In this document: positions 30,989 to 39,638 of the stretch, in pieces
Position numbering within the stretch: the stretch's first letter is position 1
Layout of the letters: each line of letters opens with the position of its first letter
NCBI GenBank assembly: GCA_964512225.1
Contig: CAZEKB010000002.1
Coordinates: forward strand, 86,837 to 150,836
Length of the DNA: 64,000 nucleotides
Origin: CAZEKB01 sp964512225
Lineage (GTDB): Bacteria; Myxococcota_A; UBA796; UBA9615
Direction of reading: 5' to 3'
The notes under the pieces: model-generated
Seen by the model: the letters and a program-made list of their open reading frames with translations, nothing else
The model's database searches: none
Told to the model about the DNA's origin: nothing
Translations under genes and position numbers: made by a program

Positions 30989-32455
30989 ATGTCTCGAGCT
31001 CGAACCCCCGCCGCCTGTGTGGCGGCTTGTATCCTCCTCGCGGGGGCGCGGGCGGAGGCCTTCACCGAGGACTGCCGGTACGGAGTCAACGCTCACCAGG
31101 CGTCCAACGCCACGCTCGACGACGCGGCGGCGGCCGGGATCGGCTGGGTGCGCTTCGACTTCAACTGGTTCCAGATCGAGCCCTCGAAGGCGACCTTCGA
31201 CTGGTCCGTGCCGGATCGCTTCATGAACCACGCGGCCTCGCTCGGCCTGCACGTCTTCGCGACCGTCGCCTACACCCCGCCGTGGGCCGCCCCCCAGCCC
31301 TGCAACGACGCGGCGGCCGACCCCGTCGACTGGTGTCGCAACCGCCACCCCACGAACTCCGCCGACTGGATCGACTTCGTGACCGCGGCCGTCACCCGCT
31401 ACGGCGCCCAGGTCAAGACGTGGGGCATGTGGAACGAGCCGAACCTCGCGCAGTTCTACGCGGGCAGCCGCGACGACTACACCTACGGGATCCTGATCCC
31501 CGGGAGCGACGCCGTGCACGCGGCTTGCCCCGACTGCGACGTCGCGGGCCCCGAGCTCGCCCACCTGCGGGGCGGCGCGGCCTGGGACGCGGACGAGGGG
31601 CTGTGCGTCTTCGGGGAGTGCCTCTTCAACGGCTGGAACCACTCCCTGATCGAGATCCTCCAGGACGCCGGGGGCTGGATCGACATCGTCACCCACCACA
31701 AGTACGCCGACCCGGCCCTCGAGTGGTGGGGCGAGGCCCTGGACGGCGAGTGGCTCCTCGGCGTGCAGTACGTGAACGGGATCAAGGAGGTGACGGACCT
31801 GTACGCGCCGGGCAGGCCGGTCTGGATCACCGAGCTGGGGTGGGAGTCGGAGCCCTACGGGTCCTACAGCAACGCCTACGTCGAGGGGCAGCTCGACGCG
31901 ATGGTGTTCGGCCTGGACCAGGCGATCGCGGGCACGTACGCCGGGGCGAGCAACCAGCCCTGGCCCGAGCTCGCCAAGCTCTTCTGGTACGACCTCCGGG
32001 ACGACCCCTCCGGGCACTCCTGGGGCCTCCTGGACGAGTGGGGCGGGACCAAGCCCGCGTGGACCGCGTACGCGGACGCCATCGCCACGATCGGGGACTG
32101 CGCCGAGCCTCCGCCCCCCGAGGGCGACGACGACGACGCCGTGGACGACGACGACGCCGAGCCGCCCGAGGGCGACGACGACGACGACGACGACGGGGCC
32201 CCGCCGGAGACCGACGACGACGACGCCGAGCCGCCCCCCGTCGAAGAGGACGACGACGACGCCGGGGAGCCTCCGGAGGAGCCGACTCCCGAGGACCGGA
32301 CCGGCTCGCCCTTCGAGCCGACCTACGGGTGCAACTGCGACGCCGCCTCGGGGGGGACCCTCCCGCTGTGGGCCCTGCTCCTGCTGGGTCGGCGGCGCAG
32401 GCCGAGCACCGGGGCCACGAGCAGCGCGAGCCCGACCCCTCCGTCGAGCGTCTGA
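30989..32455 (+). CDS. Secreted glycoside hydrolase (clan A-like) with poly-Asp linker and MYXO-CTERM-like tail
   Basis: A 488-residue exported enzyme. After a signal peptide, a GH-A TIM-barrel domain (about 25-375) shows WVRFDFNWFQIEPSKATFDW, HVFATVAYTPPWAA, acid/base Glu150 in GMWNEPN and nucleophile Glu282 in VWITELGWES, similar to GH39/GH5-type enzymes; the substrate is unknown. Next comes a 75-residue linker of Asp runs and Pro/Glu. The end (YGCNCDAASG, LPLWALLLLGRRRRPS) is a Cys pair, hydrophobic stretch and Arg cluster as in MYXO-CTERM sorting tails. GGAGG precedes the ATG. The last 133 nt overlap the convergent golvesin gene. Confidence 0.88.
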   Translation: MSRARTPAACVAACILLAGARAEAFTEDCRYGVNAHQASNATLDDAAAAGIGWVRFDFNWFQIEPSKATFDWSVPDRFMNHAASLGLHVFATVAYTPPWAAPQPCNDAAADPVDWCRNRHPTNSADWIDFVTAAVTRYGAQVKTWGMWNEPNLAQFYAGSRDDYTYGILIPGSDAVHAACPDCDVAGPELAHLRGGAAWDADEGLCVFGECLFNGWNHSLIEILQDAGGWIDIVTHHKYADPALEWWGEALDGEWLLGVQYVNGIKEVTDLYAPGRPVWITELGWESEPYGSYSNAYVEGQLDAMVFGLDQAIAGTYAGASNQPWPELAKLFWYDLRDDPSGHSWGLLDEWGGTKPAWTAYADAIATIGDCAEPPPPEGDDDDAVDDDDAEPPEGDDDDDDDGAPPETDDDDAEPPPVEEDDDDAGEPPEEPTPEDRTGSPFEPTYGCNCDAASGGTLPLWALLLLGRRRRPSTGATSSASPTPPSSV

Positions 32456-33663
32456 GCGCAGCCGCAGGCGTCGTCCTGAGCGGCGGGGGCGACGCCCTCG
32501 TCGATGTCCGCCGGGCCCGGGTCTTCGGGCGTGGGCTCCTCCGGCTCGGCGTCGTCGTCGTCCGTCGGCTCGGGCTCCTCGTCGTCCGCCGAGTCGTCGT
32601 CGTCACCCGGCTGCTCCGGGGCCTCCGTGGTCGTGTACGTGACCGTCAACCGCAGCGCGTCGACCCACACGTCCGAGTCGCGGTTGCCGCCCGGGTGGTC
32701 CAGCAGCTCCGTGCGCGCCGTCACCTCGGCCACGTCCGCCCAGCTCCACGCGGCCCGGTCCGACGTCGCGTCGAGCCCGTGCCACGCGGTGGCCGTGCCG
32801 TTCCAGGGCACGGACGCCTGGCCCCCCGCGGACAGCTGCATTCGCACGACGTAGGGGCCGTCTTCGTACTGGGTGCGGCCCAGCAGCGACACCTCCACGG
32901 ACTCGATCGTCTCTTCCCCGGGGGGATCGCACACCGCGAACCCGGCGCCCTCCAGGTACTCGCCCGCGTCGGCGTTGGGGGTCGTCGCCTCGTCGCCGTC
33001 CGGGGGTCCCGCGGCCGCGAGGGCGCCGTCCCATCCTTCGGCGGTCACCACCTCGGCGGCCGCCTCCTGCACGTGGCGCCCCAGCCCGGGGAACTCCGCG
33101 CACGGGTCCGGGTCCTCGACGGGCGGCTCGTCGTCGTCGTCGTCCCCCGGCGGCTCCTCGGCGACGAGCACGAACCGCATCGCGTCGGCCTCGTCCGAGT
33201 GGTCGTCGTCCGTGCCGTCGAGCACGACCCAGCACCCGCCCGGCCCCGCGTCGCAGGGGTAGGTGCCCAGGTCGATCCACCCGCTGCCCCCCGCGCCGCG
33301 CTGGTCGAGGACGATGTGGGTGACCCCGCCCGCCGCGTCGTAGACGAAGTGGTCGGCGTCGTGGGTTCGGTTCTCCGTGCGCCGGAACCACGTCTCCACC
33401 CGCCAGCTGCCCGCCGCGGGGAGGTCCGGCGACCAGGTCGCGGTGCCGCGCCGGTCGCTGCCGCCGACGGTGTGGGACAGGTAGTGGTAGCTCGAGTCGC
33501 TGCCCGACCAGCCCTCGCCGTTGGTGGCCCAGGTGGTCCAGTCGTTCCCCGTGGTCGTGAAGGTCGGGGCGCCGTCTTCGTCGTCCACCAGGACGGTCTG
33601 CGCGGCTGCGGTCGCGGGGAGCGCGAGCAGGCCCGCGAAGATGAGGGAAGCGGTTCGGTCCAT
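32323..33663 (-). CDS. Golvesin-domain surface protein with MYXO-CTERM-like tail
   Basis: A 446-residue exported protein. The signal peptide ends near PATAAAQ. Residues about 23-168 match the golvesin C-terminal-like domain (VLVDDEDGAPTFTTTGNDW, SWRVETWFRRTENRTHDADH, then WIDLGTYPC and MRFVLV), an adhesin-type beta-domain. A second beta-region (about 190-350) has VSLLGRTQYEDGPYVVRMQL and DVWVDALRLTVTYT. Two acidic Asp-rich linkers flank it. The tail CGCAQTLDGGVGLALLVAPV with an RRRPSRS cluster is a MYXO-CTERM-like sorting signal, but 21 further residues follow. GGAGGA lies at good spacing from ATG 33663. It should be cell-surface anchored. Confidence 0.82.
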   Translation of the reverse strand: MDRTASLIFAGLLALPATAAAQTVLVDDEDGAPTFTTTGNDWTTWATNGEGWSGSDSSYHYLSHTVGGSDRRGTATWSPDLPAAGSWRVETWFRRTENRTHDADHFVYDAAGGVTHIVLDQRGAGGSGWIDLGTYPCDAGPGGCWVVLDGTDDDHSDEADAMRFVLVAEEPPGDDDDDEPPVEDPDPCAEFPGLGRHVQEAAAEVVTAEGWDGALAAAGPPDGDEATTPNADAGEYLEGAGFAVCDPPGEETIESVEVSLLGRTQYEDGPYVVRMQLSAGGQASVPWNGTATAWHGLDATSDRAAWSWADVAEVTARTELLDHPGGNRDSDVWVDALRLTVTYTTTEAPEQPGDDDDSADDEEPEPTDDDDAEPEEPTPEDPGPADIDEGVAPAAQDDACGCAQTLDGGVGLALLVAPVLGLRRRPSRSRAHSGRVPPEAASQLHP

Positions 33664-33813
33664 GGCTCCTCCGGTCGGCGATCAGCCGCGAGACCAGGGG
33701 ACCAGGGACTCGTGGTGGAGTCGTGGAGACGCGGTGGAGATCTCCCCCGGTCGGGTCCATCCCGCGCGTCCTCGCCCGGCGGTAGGATGTCGGCCGAGCT
33801 CACCGGAGGGGAC

Positions 33814-33981
33814 ATGGCGTGGACTGGGCGCATGATCGGCCGCAAGCGGGACGGGCGGGAGCTCGACCGCCCCTACGTGGAGGATCTCGGCGTGAGCGGC
33901 GGCGGCGTCGCTCGATCCCTGCCGCGGACCGCCCTCGCGCGGAGCACCGCCGAGTACCTCCTCGCGAAGCGCCGGAGCTGA
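33814..33981 (+). CDS. Small basic protein, 55 residues, hypothetical
   Basis: A short frame with GGAGG four bases before ATG 33814, GC-rich third positions and an in-frame end 9 nt before the GT39-like gene. The sequence begins MAWTGRMIGRKRDGRELDRP and ends STAEYLLAKRRS; it is basic and not membrane-spanning. No family is recognised. The ribosome site and codon bias support translation; the small size leaves real doubt. ATG 33787 would add nine residues. Confidence 0.4.
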   Translation: MAWTGRMIGRKRDGRELDRPYVEDLGVSGGGVARSLPRTALARSTAEYLLAKRRS

Positions 33982-33990
33982 CCCGCGAGG

Positions 33991-35775
33991 ATGACCACGC
34001 CCCCCTCAGCACCCGGATCCGGGTTCGCCCCCTGGGTCTTCGTGCTCGCGTTGACGGCCCGGATCGCCGCGCTGGTCCGCCTGGGCCTGCCGAGCCCGCC
34101 GGGCTACGGCTCGGACGTCAACGTGTACCTCGAGCTGGCGCTGAACCTGTGGCGGGAGGGCTGGTACGGCAGCCACGTGTCCGCGGTCTACCCGCCGCTG
34201 ACGCCGATGTTCTTCGCCCCCTTCTTCGCGATCCCGGACAACGCGACCCGGTTCGCGGCGATGTACGCGGCCCACGGGCTGCTCCTCGGGGTCGCGAGCC
34301 TCGCGCTGTTGCCGATGCTCGTGGAGCACCTGGGCCGCCGTCGCGCGTGGCTCTGCCTCGCCGCGGCGTGCTGGCTGCCGGGGGCGAACTTCCACGCCCT
34401 GAACCTGCAATCCGAGACGCTGTTCCAGGCTCTCCTCGTCGCCGCCTGCGGGGCTCTGTGGTCGGCCTACCGCAGCGGGCGCGCGCGGGCGTGGTTCGCG
34501 GTGGGGGTCTGCGCGGGGGCGGCGGTCGCCTGCCGGCGCATGGGGCTGGTCGTACCCACGGCCGTGGGGCTCCTGCTCGCGGCCGACGTCGTCGCGGCCC
34601 TCGGACGGCGGCGGCGTCCGCCGATCGGCGCCGTCCTCGCCGCGGCCGTGGGGCTCGGCGTGGGGCTGATGCCCGAGATCGTCGTCACCCGCCTGCGCGG
34701 CGACGTGATCGCCACCTACCACGAGGGCGTGACGCGCAGCCACCTGGCTCCGCTGCGCGAGATGCTCGAGGGGGGAGGGGCGCTGCGGCTCGCGATCACC
34801 AACGGGGCCCGCCAGGTCGTGTACCCGGTCCTGGCGGCCTTCGGAGCCCCCCTCGTGGCGGCCGCGGTCCTGTCCCGCGGGGGCGACGGAGACGGCCCGC
34901 CCCACCCCTTGCGGCGAACCGTCGGCTTCGCCTGGCTGCTGGCGCTCGGCCTGGGCGCCATGAGCTCCCTGCACATGCTCCGCTTCGAGTTTTCGCGGGG
35001 GAGCGGCTTCGACGTGTACCCGAGGTACCTCGACCCGGTCGAGACGCCGCTGGTCCTGACCGCGGTCGCCGCCGCCGCCTGGGCCTTCTCGGGGGGGCGC
35101 CGGCTGGGCGTCCGCGAGGTCCTGCCCTGGACCGCGTTCTTCGCGGGCTGCGCGATCGCCGCCGGGCGCATGACGCGACCCCGGGGCGGACGACTGCCCG
35201 GGATCGACTGGTTCGCGGGGGGCCCCCTCGAGTCGGCTGCCCCGTGGCTGTTCCTTCTGGCGACGCTGGTCGTGCTCGGGGTCGTCACCGCGCTGCTGCT
35301 GGGGGGCCGCTACGGCGGGCTGACCGCGGTGGGCGGAGCGGTCCTCGTGGGCTCGCTGCTGACCGCCCACGTCCCCGGCAAGTGGGCGGGCCGGGGGTTC
35401 GGGCCGCTGCCGCTGTCCGCCGTGCTCCGCGCGCCGATCCTGCAGGAGCACCCCGAGGCGCCGCTCGGGGTCCTCGTCCGCCAGCGCCACGGCAAGCGGC
35501 GCCGGTACTTCGCCCCGGCCTTCCGTACCAACCACCCGGTCTGGTGGACCCGGGAGACGCGCGCCCGGCTGTGGCTCCAGGCCCATCCGGACGGGTTCGT
35601 CCTCCAGCACCGAAACGACGGGCGCCCGCGCGCCCACTTCGGCCTCGTCGAGGTGGGGAAGACCAGCAACTGGCGGATCTGGGTGCTGCCGGATCACCCC
35701 ACCGCGGCGGGATCGTCGGGGCGGGACCCGGGCCCGGATCACCCCCCTCCCGAGGAGCCCGCGGGAGTACCCTGA
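33991..35775 (+). CDS. Membrane glycosyltransferase-like protein (GT39/ArnT-like)
   Basis: A 594-residue polytopic membrane protein with about 11 predicted TM helices. The first luminal loop carries PGYGSDVNVYLELALNLWRE and GSHVSAVYPPLTPMFFAPFF, the Asp-containing loop and YPPL(T/S)P motif of GT-C lipid-linked glycosyltransferases of the GT39/PMT type. It probably moves a sugar from a polyprenyl-phosphate donor to a periplasmic acceptor. The C-terminal 90 residues (about 485-575) are a soluble domain with WWTRETRARLWLQAHPDGFV, possibly acceptor-related. The following LRR lipoprotein starts 14 nt after its stop, so the two may be co-expressed. Confidence 0.7.
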   Translation: MTTPPSAPGSGFAPWVFVLALTARIAALVRLGLPSPPGYGSDVNVYLELALNLWREGWYGSHVSAVYPPLTPMFFAPFFAIPDNATRFAAMYAAHGLLLGVASLALLPMLVEHLGRRRAWLCLAAACWLPGANFHALNLQSETLFQALLVAACGALWSAYRSGRARAWFAVGVCAGAAVACRRMGLVVPTAVGLLLAADVVAALGRRRRPPIGAVLAAAVGLGVGLMPEIVVTRLRGDVIATYHEGVTRSHLAPLREMLEGGGALRLAITNGARQVVYPVLAAFGAPLVAAAVLSRGGDGDGPPHPLRRTVGFAWLLALGLGAMSSLHMLRFEFSRGSGFDVYPRYLDPVETPLVLTAVAAAAWAFSGGRRLGVREVLPWTAFFAGCAIAAGRMTRPRGGRLPGIDWFAGGPLESAAPWLFLLATLVVLGVVTALLLGGRYGGLTAVGGAVLVGSLLTAHVPGKWAGRGFGPLPLSAVLRAPILQEHPEAPLGVLVRQRHGKRRRYFAPAFRTNHPVWWTRETRARLWLQAHPDGFVLQHRNDGRPRAHFGLVEVGKTSNWRIWVLPDHPTAAGSSGRDPGPDHPPPEEPAGVP

Positions 35776-35789
35776 TCGAAGGAGTCGTC

Positions 35790-37721
35790 ATGTTCGACCT
35801 TCGATCGTTTTGCATTTGTCTGCTTCTCTCGGGGGGGATCGCGGGGTGCGCCGGCGGGGGCAACCTCGACCCCGGCATGGGCGAGCGCCCGCCGCCCGAC
35901 GACGTCGTGGACGACGACGACGACGCGGTGGACGACGACGACACGGGAGACGTCGAGCCCGTCGACTGCACGGCGGACCACGAGGTCCGCACCGCCGCCG
36001 AGCTCGAGGCCCTCGCCGACTGCGAGGCCATCGGGGGGATGCTCCGCATCACCGAGACGCCCGTCACGACGCTGGCGCCGCTCGCCGCGCTCACGGCGGT
36101 GGGCGGGGACCTCCTCATCGACCGCAACGCGCTCCTGGTGAGCCTCGCGGGCCTCGACGCGCTGGAGTCGGTCGGCGGCACCCTGCAGCTGCAGACCAAC
36201 GCCCTGCTCGAGGAGGTGGACGCGCTCGCGGCGTTGACCTTCGTCGGGACCGATCTCGTGGTGTGGGACAACCCGCGACTGGAGAGCCTCGACGGAGCCG
36301 CGGGCGTCAGCGCCCTCGGCGAGGCCCTGATCATCAACGACAACGACTCGCTGACCCGGCTCGGCGGATGGACCGAGATCGAGTCGCTGCAGACGGTCTT
36401 CGTGCACGGCAACTCCGCCCTGACGAGGATCGAGGCGCTGTCGGCGCTGACGACCGTGCGGGGCATCCTCGAGATCACGGAGAACGACGCCCTCACCGCC
36501 GCCGAGGGACTCGCCGCGCTGACCACGGTCGGGGAGCTCGCCAAGGTCGGCCACAACCGCCTGCTGTCCGGCCTGGAGTGGCTGGGCAACCTCAGGTCGG
36601 TGGGGGACACCTTGTGGCTGTCCGCCAACGACTCGCTCACCAGCCTCGCCGGCCTCGAACAGCTGGCCACGATCGGGGCCGACCTGATCGTCGGCGGGCA
36701 CCTCCTCCTCGGCGACGTCGACGCGCTGTCGAACCTCACCTTCGTCGGCGGGGCGGTCAACGTGCAGGGCAACGCCCTCCTCGGCGACCTGGACGGGCTG
36801 TCCGGCCTCGTCTCGCTGCCCGAGATCCGCGTGGGCGACAACCCGGCGCTGACGAGCATCGACTTCCTCCTGGGCCACGAGGCCCTCGGACGCTACTTCT
36901 GGCTCGGCAACAACGACGCCCTGGGGTCGGTGGACGCGATGTCGAACATCACGTCGGCGGCGGCGAGCATCCGCATCTCCGGGAACAACGCGCTGACGAA
37001 CGTAGACGGGCTCTCCAACCTGACCGCCGTCGGGGGCGCGCTCACGATCGACGACAACGACGCCATGCAGAACGTCGACGGCTTGAGCAGCCTCACGTCG
37101 GTGACCGAGGGCCTGTGGATCTACTACAACAACATCCTCACGAACGTGGACGGGCTCTCCAACCTGGTCTCGCCCGGGGGCGCGCTGGTCCTGTCCTCGA
37201 ACGCCGCCCTGCAGAACATCGACGGGCTCTCCAACCTCGTCTCCATGGCGGGGACGCTGTACCTCGTGAACAACCCGGCGCTCACCAACCTCGACGGGCT
37301 CTCCGACGTCGTGTCCATCGGCAACCGGCTCCGCATCGTGAACAACGACTCGCTCGTGGACCTGTCCGGCCTCGAGGCCCTCACGTCGGTGGGGAGCTAC
37401 CTGCAGATCGACTCCAACGGCGCGCTCGCCGACCTCGGCGCCCTCGCGAACCTCACCACCGTCGCGGGCAACCTCTACGTCCGCGGCAACCCGGGGCTGA
37501 CCTCGCTCGACGGCCTCGAGGCCCTCGTCACGGTCGGCGGGTCGCTGTACCTGCGCGACAACCCCGTGCTCACCGAGATGGACGCGCTGATCGGCACGAC
37601 GGTGAACGGCTCGTTCGAGATCCTCGGGAACCCGGTCCTGTGCGACAGCTCCGTGGGCGCCTTCGCCGGGGCCTGCAGCTGCGGACCCGGGAGCGTCGCC
37701 GACACCGACACCGGCTGCTGA
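35790..37721 (+). CDS. Leucine-rich-repeat lipoprotein with poly-Asp spacer
   Basis: A 643-residue surface lipoprotein. The signal ends at GGIAGC (Cys20), followed by a Gly/Pro spacer with two Asp runs (VDDDDDAVDDDDTGD). From about residue 75 to 630 there are roughly two dozen repeats of 23-24 residues, consensus like NxALTNVDGLSNLTSVGG then xLxIxxN, which fold as a right-handed solenoid similar to receptor L-domains. Asn at the turn position (NN, DN) is strongly kept. The end has four Cys (CDSSVGAFAGACSC, then GC), probably a disulfide-stabilised cap. It has no catalytic motif; adhesion or recognition is the likely role. AAGGAG at 7 nt fixes the start. GT-like gene directly upstream. Confidence 0.88.
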   Translation: MFDLRSFCICLLLSGGIAGCAGGGNLDPGMGERPPPDDVVDDDDDAVDDDDTGDVEPVDCTADHEVRTAAELEALADCEAIGGMLRITETPVTTLAPLAALTAVGGDLLIDRNALLVSLAGLDALESVGGTLQLQTNALLEEVDALAALTFVGTDLVVWDNPRLESLDGAAGVSALGEALIINDNDSLTRLGGWTEIESLQTVFVHGNSALTRIEALSALTTVRGILEITENDALTAAEGLAALTTVGELAKVGHNRLLSGLEWLGNLRSVGDTLWLSANDSLTSLAGLEQLATIGADLIVGGHLLLGDVDALSNLTFVGGAVNVQGNALLGDLDGLSGLVSLPEIRVGDNPALTSIDFLLGHEALGRYFWLGNNDALGSVDAMSNITSAAASIRISGNNALTNVDGLSNLTAVGGALTIDDNDAMQNVDGLSSLTSVTEGLWIYYNNILTNVDGLSNLVSPGGALVLSSNAALQNIDGLSNLVSMAGTLYLVNNPALTNLDGLSDVVSIGNRLRIVNNDSLVDLSGLEALTSVGSYLQIDSNGALADLGALANLTTVAGNLYVRGNPGLTSLDGLEALVTVGGSLYLRDNPVLTEMDALIGTTVNGSFEILGNPVLCDSSVGAFAGACSCGPGSVADTDTGC

Positions 37722-37740
37722 GCCGGCCCGACGACTCGGA

Positions 37741-38895
37741 TCAGCCCGCGACCCCGGCCGCCTCGGCGAGGCGGGCGGCCCACTCCGCCGCGCGCTCGGG
37801 GTCGTCGACGGGGCTCCGCTCGTGGGGGTCGGCGGCCAGGTCGTAGAGCGTCGTGTCGAGCCCGCCGAAGCGCTCTTCGACCAGCTTCCACCGCCCGTCG
37901 CTGATCCCGCGCACGTCGTGGTCGGCCTCGGAGCGGGGGGTGCAGTAACCCCGCCGCGCGCTGTGGAACGTGAACACGGGGGGCGGACGCGGGGGGCGCG
38001 GGGCGACCAGCGCGTCGATGTCCTGCAGCCCCTCGAACAGCTCGTTGCCCTGGATCCGGCGAGCCTCGCGGCGCCCCTGCAGGCGGGGATCCACGACCAG
38101 CAGCGGGACCCGGATCAGCTCCTCGTGCAGCGCGGCGTGCTCGGACGTGGACGCGTGGCCGACGAAGCCGTGGTCCAGGAGCTCCTCGCCGTGGTCGGCC
38201 GTGAGCACGACGCTCGTCCGATCGCGTACGCCGCGCTGATCGAGGGCGTCGAAGACCCGCGCGAGCCGCCCGTCCAGCTCGAGGACGCCCGCGGCGTACA
38301 TCCGGCGCACCGCGTCCGCGTCCCGGATCGGGTCGAAGGTGCGGGCGTGCTCGTGCTTCTTCACCACGAACCCGGTCCCCACGGACTCGAGCAGGTGCGG
38401 CGGGGCGTCGCGGACACCGAGCCGGTCGCGGAAGGACACTCCGGCCCGGTAGGGCAGGTGCAGCCACTTGTAGTGAAACCAGAGGAAGAACGGCTCGGGG
38501 GTCGCGGCGATGGCGGCCGGGAGGGTGTCGTCGGCGACCGAGTCGGGGTACGGCGGGGCCCCGGCGGGGTCGTAGCCGAGGTGGTGGTAGTTGGGCACCT
38601 GCGTGAGGTAGCAGAGGTTCGGGCAGTGAACGCCCCCGCGGCGCAGTCGCTTCACGAGCGCGTCCGTGTCCACCGCGGGGACCGACCACGCGTGGTGGAT
38701 CCCGTGGTGCAGAGCCGCGCGGCCCGTGAAGACGCTCACCAGCCCCGGGGTCGTCCAGGGGCCGTCGGCGTAGGCGTTGTCGAAGCGGACCGTGCACCCC
38801 GCGAGCTCCCGCAGCGTGGGGGTCAGGGGCACGCCCGCGTACTCGTCCACGAAGTCGTGCCGCCAGTTGTCCACCGTGATGAGGACGCGGTTCAC
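37741..38895 (-). CDS. Sulfatase-like alkaline-phosphatase-superfamily hydrolase
   Basis: A 384-residue protein. The start VNRVLITVDNWRHDFVDEY supplies a metal Asp of the superfamily, DGPWTTPGLVSVFTG the nucleophile region, and VVLTADHGEELLDHGFVGH the later Asp-His pair. The family's C/S-x-P-x-R formylglycine motif is replaced by TTPGL, so it is unlikely to be a classic sulfatase and may be a phosphoglycerol- or phosphoethanolamine-type transferase or phosphatase that uses Thr. No signal peptide or TMs, so cytoplasmic. The GTG start overlaps the nucleotidyltransferase stop (GTGA). Last gene of a coupled five-gene operon. Confidence 0.75.
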   Translation of the reverse strand: MNRVLITVDNWRHDFVDEYAGVPLTPTLRELAGCTVRFDNAYADGPWTTPGLVSVFTGRAALHHGIHHAWSVPAVDTDALVKRLRRGGVHCPNLCYLTQVPNYHHLGYDPAGAPPYPDSVADDTLPAAIAATPEPFFLWFHYKWLHLPYRAGVSFRDRLGVRDAPPHLLESVGTGFVVKKHEHARTFDPIRDADAVRRMYAAGVLELDGRLARVFDALDQRGVRDRTSVVLTADHGEELLDHGFVGHASTSEHAALHEELIRVPLLVVDPRLQGRREARRIQGNELFEGLQDIDALVAPRPPRPPPVFTFHSARRGYCTPRSEADHDVRGISDGRWKLVEERFGGLDTTLYDLAADPHERSPVDDPERAAEWAARLAEAAGVAG

Positions 38896-39638
38896 GCGCG
38901 CCACCTCGCCCGGCCGCGGTCGAAGCGGTCGACGCCGTCGAGGTACCCCGCCGGGATGCCCACGTCGAGCACGTCGCCGGGCAGCTCCAGGCCGAAGAGC
39001 AGGCCCTCCTCCGCGAGCCGTCGCAGGACGGGCAGCAGCGCCGCGTCGCCGGCTCCTCGGCGGTCCGCCAGCAGCGCCTCCTCCCGGGGCCCCCGGAGCT
39101 CGACGAGCACGGTGTGCAGGGCGCCGGGGCGATCCCCGGGATCGGCGTGCACCGCCAGGATCCGGTGACGACCGCCGCCCCGCGGCTCGGTGTCCACCCG
39201 CGCGCTGCGACCCATGCGGGCGGCGCGCTCGGGCGTCCTCCGCACGAGCGCGTACCAGGTGGCCTCGCTCGTCCCCGCGGCCTCGGCGACCCGGCGCAGG
39301 CCGGTCTGGTCGGGCAGGTGCAGCATGTCCGGGTAGAGGACGGCGACCCGGTCGCACGCGATCGCGGCCCGCCCCCGCGCGACGGCGTCGAGGGTGCCCA
39401 CCGGCGCGGGCTGCTCCACGACGCGTACGCCCCGACCCACCAGCCGACGACGCAGGTCCTCCTTGCCGGGCGCGACCACGACGACCGTCTCGGCGGCGCC
39501 CGCCGCCTCCGCCTCCAGCAAGGCGCCCTCGAGCGCGGGCCGCCCCCCGAGGGGGAGCATCTCCTTGCTCCGCCCCCGGGCGAGCCCCTCGAGGCGGGTC
39601 CCGAGCCCCGCTGCGGGGATGACCACGCCGAGCCTCAC
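38892..39638 (-). CDS. Sugar-phosphate nucleotidyltransferase
   Basis: A 248-residue NTP transferase of the GalU/RmlA/GlmU-like family. The P-loop-like start GVVIPAAGLGTRLEGLARGR and SKEMLPLGGRPALEGALLEA matches the GxGTRLxPxTxxxxKxMxPL consensus. The middle VVEQPAPVGTLDAVARG, then AVLYPDMLHLPD with the metal Asp, and a late ELPGDVLDVGIPAGYLDGVD (G-x-W/Y-x-D-like) complete the family pattern. It should activate a sugar phosphate with UTP, CTP or GTP. Start GTG and stop both sit in four-base overlaps with neighbours, so it is translated with the large glycosidase-like protein and the sulfatase-like protein. Confidence 0.85.
   Translation of the reverse strand: MRLGVVIPAAGLGTRLEGLARGRSKEMLPLGGRPALEGALLEAEAAGAAETVVVVAPGKEDLRRRLVGRGVRVVEQPAPVGTLDAVARGRAAIACDRVAVLYPDMLHLPDQTGLRRVAEAAGTSEATWYALVRRTPERAARMGRSARVDTEPRGGGRHRILAVHADPGDRPGALHTVLVELRGPREEALLADRRGAGDAALLPVLRRLAEEGLLFGLELPGDVLDVGIPAGYLDGVDRFDRGRARWRA

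Noticed and set aside
37741..38895. Classic formylglycine-dependent sulfatase
   Set aside because: The C/S-x-P-x-R motif is absent (TTPGL instead), so only the superfamily call is kept.
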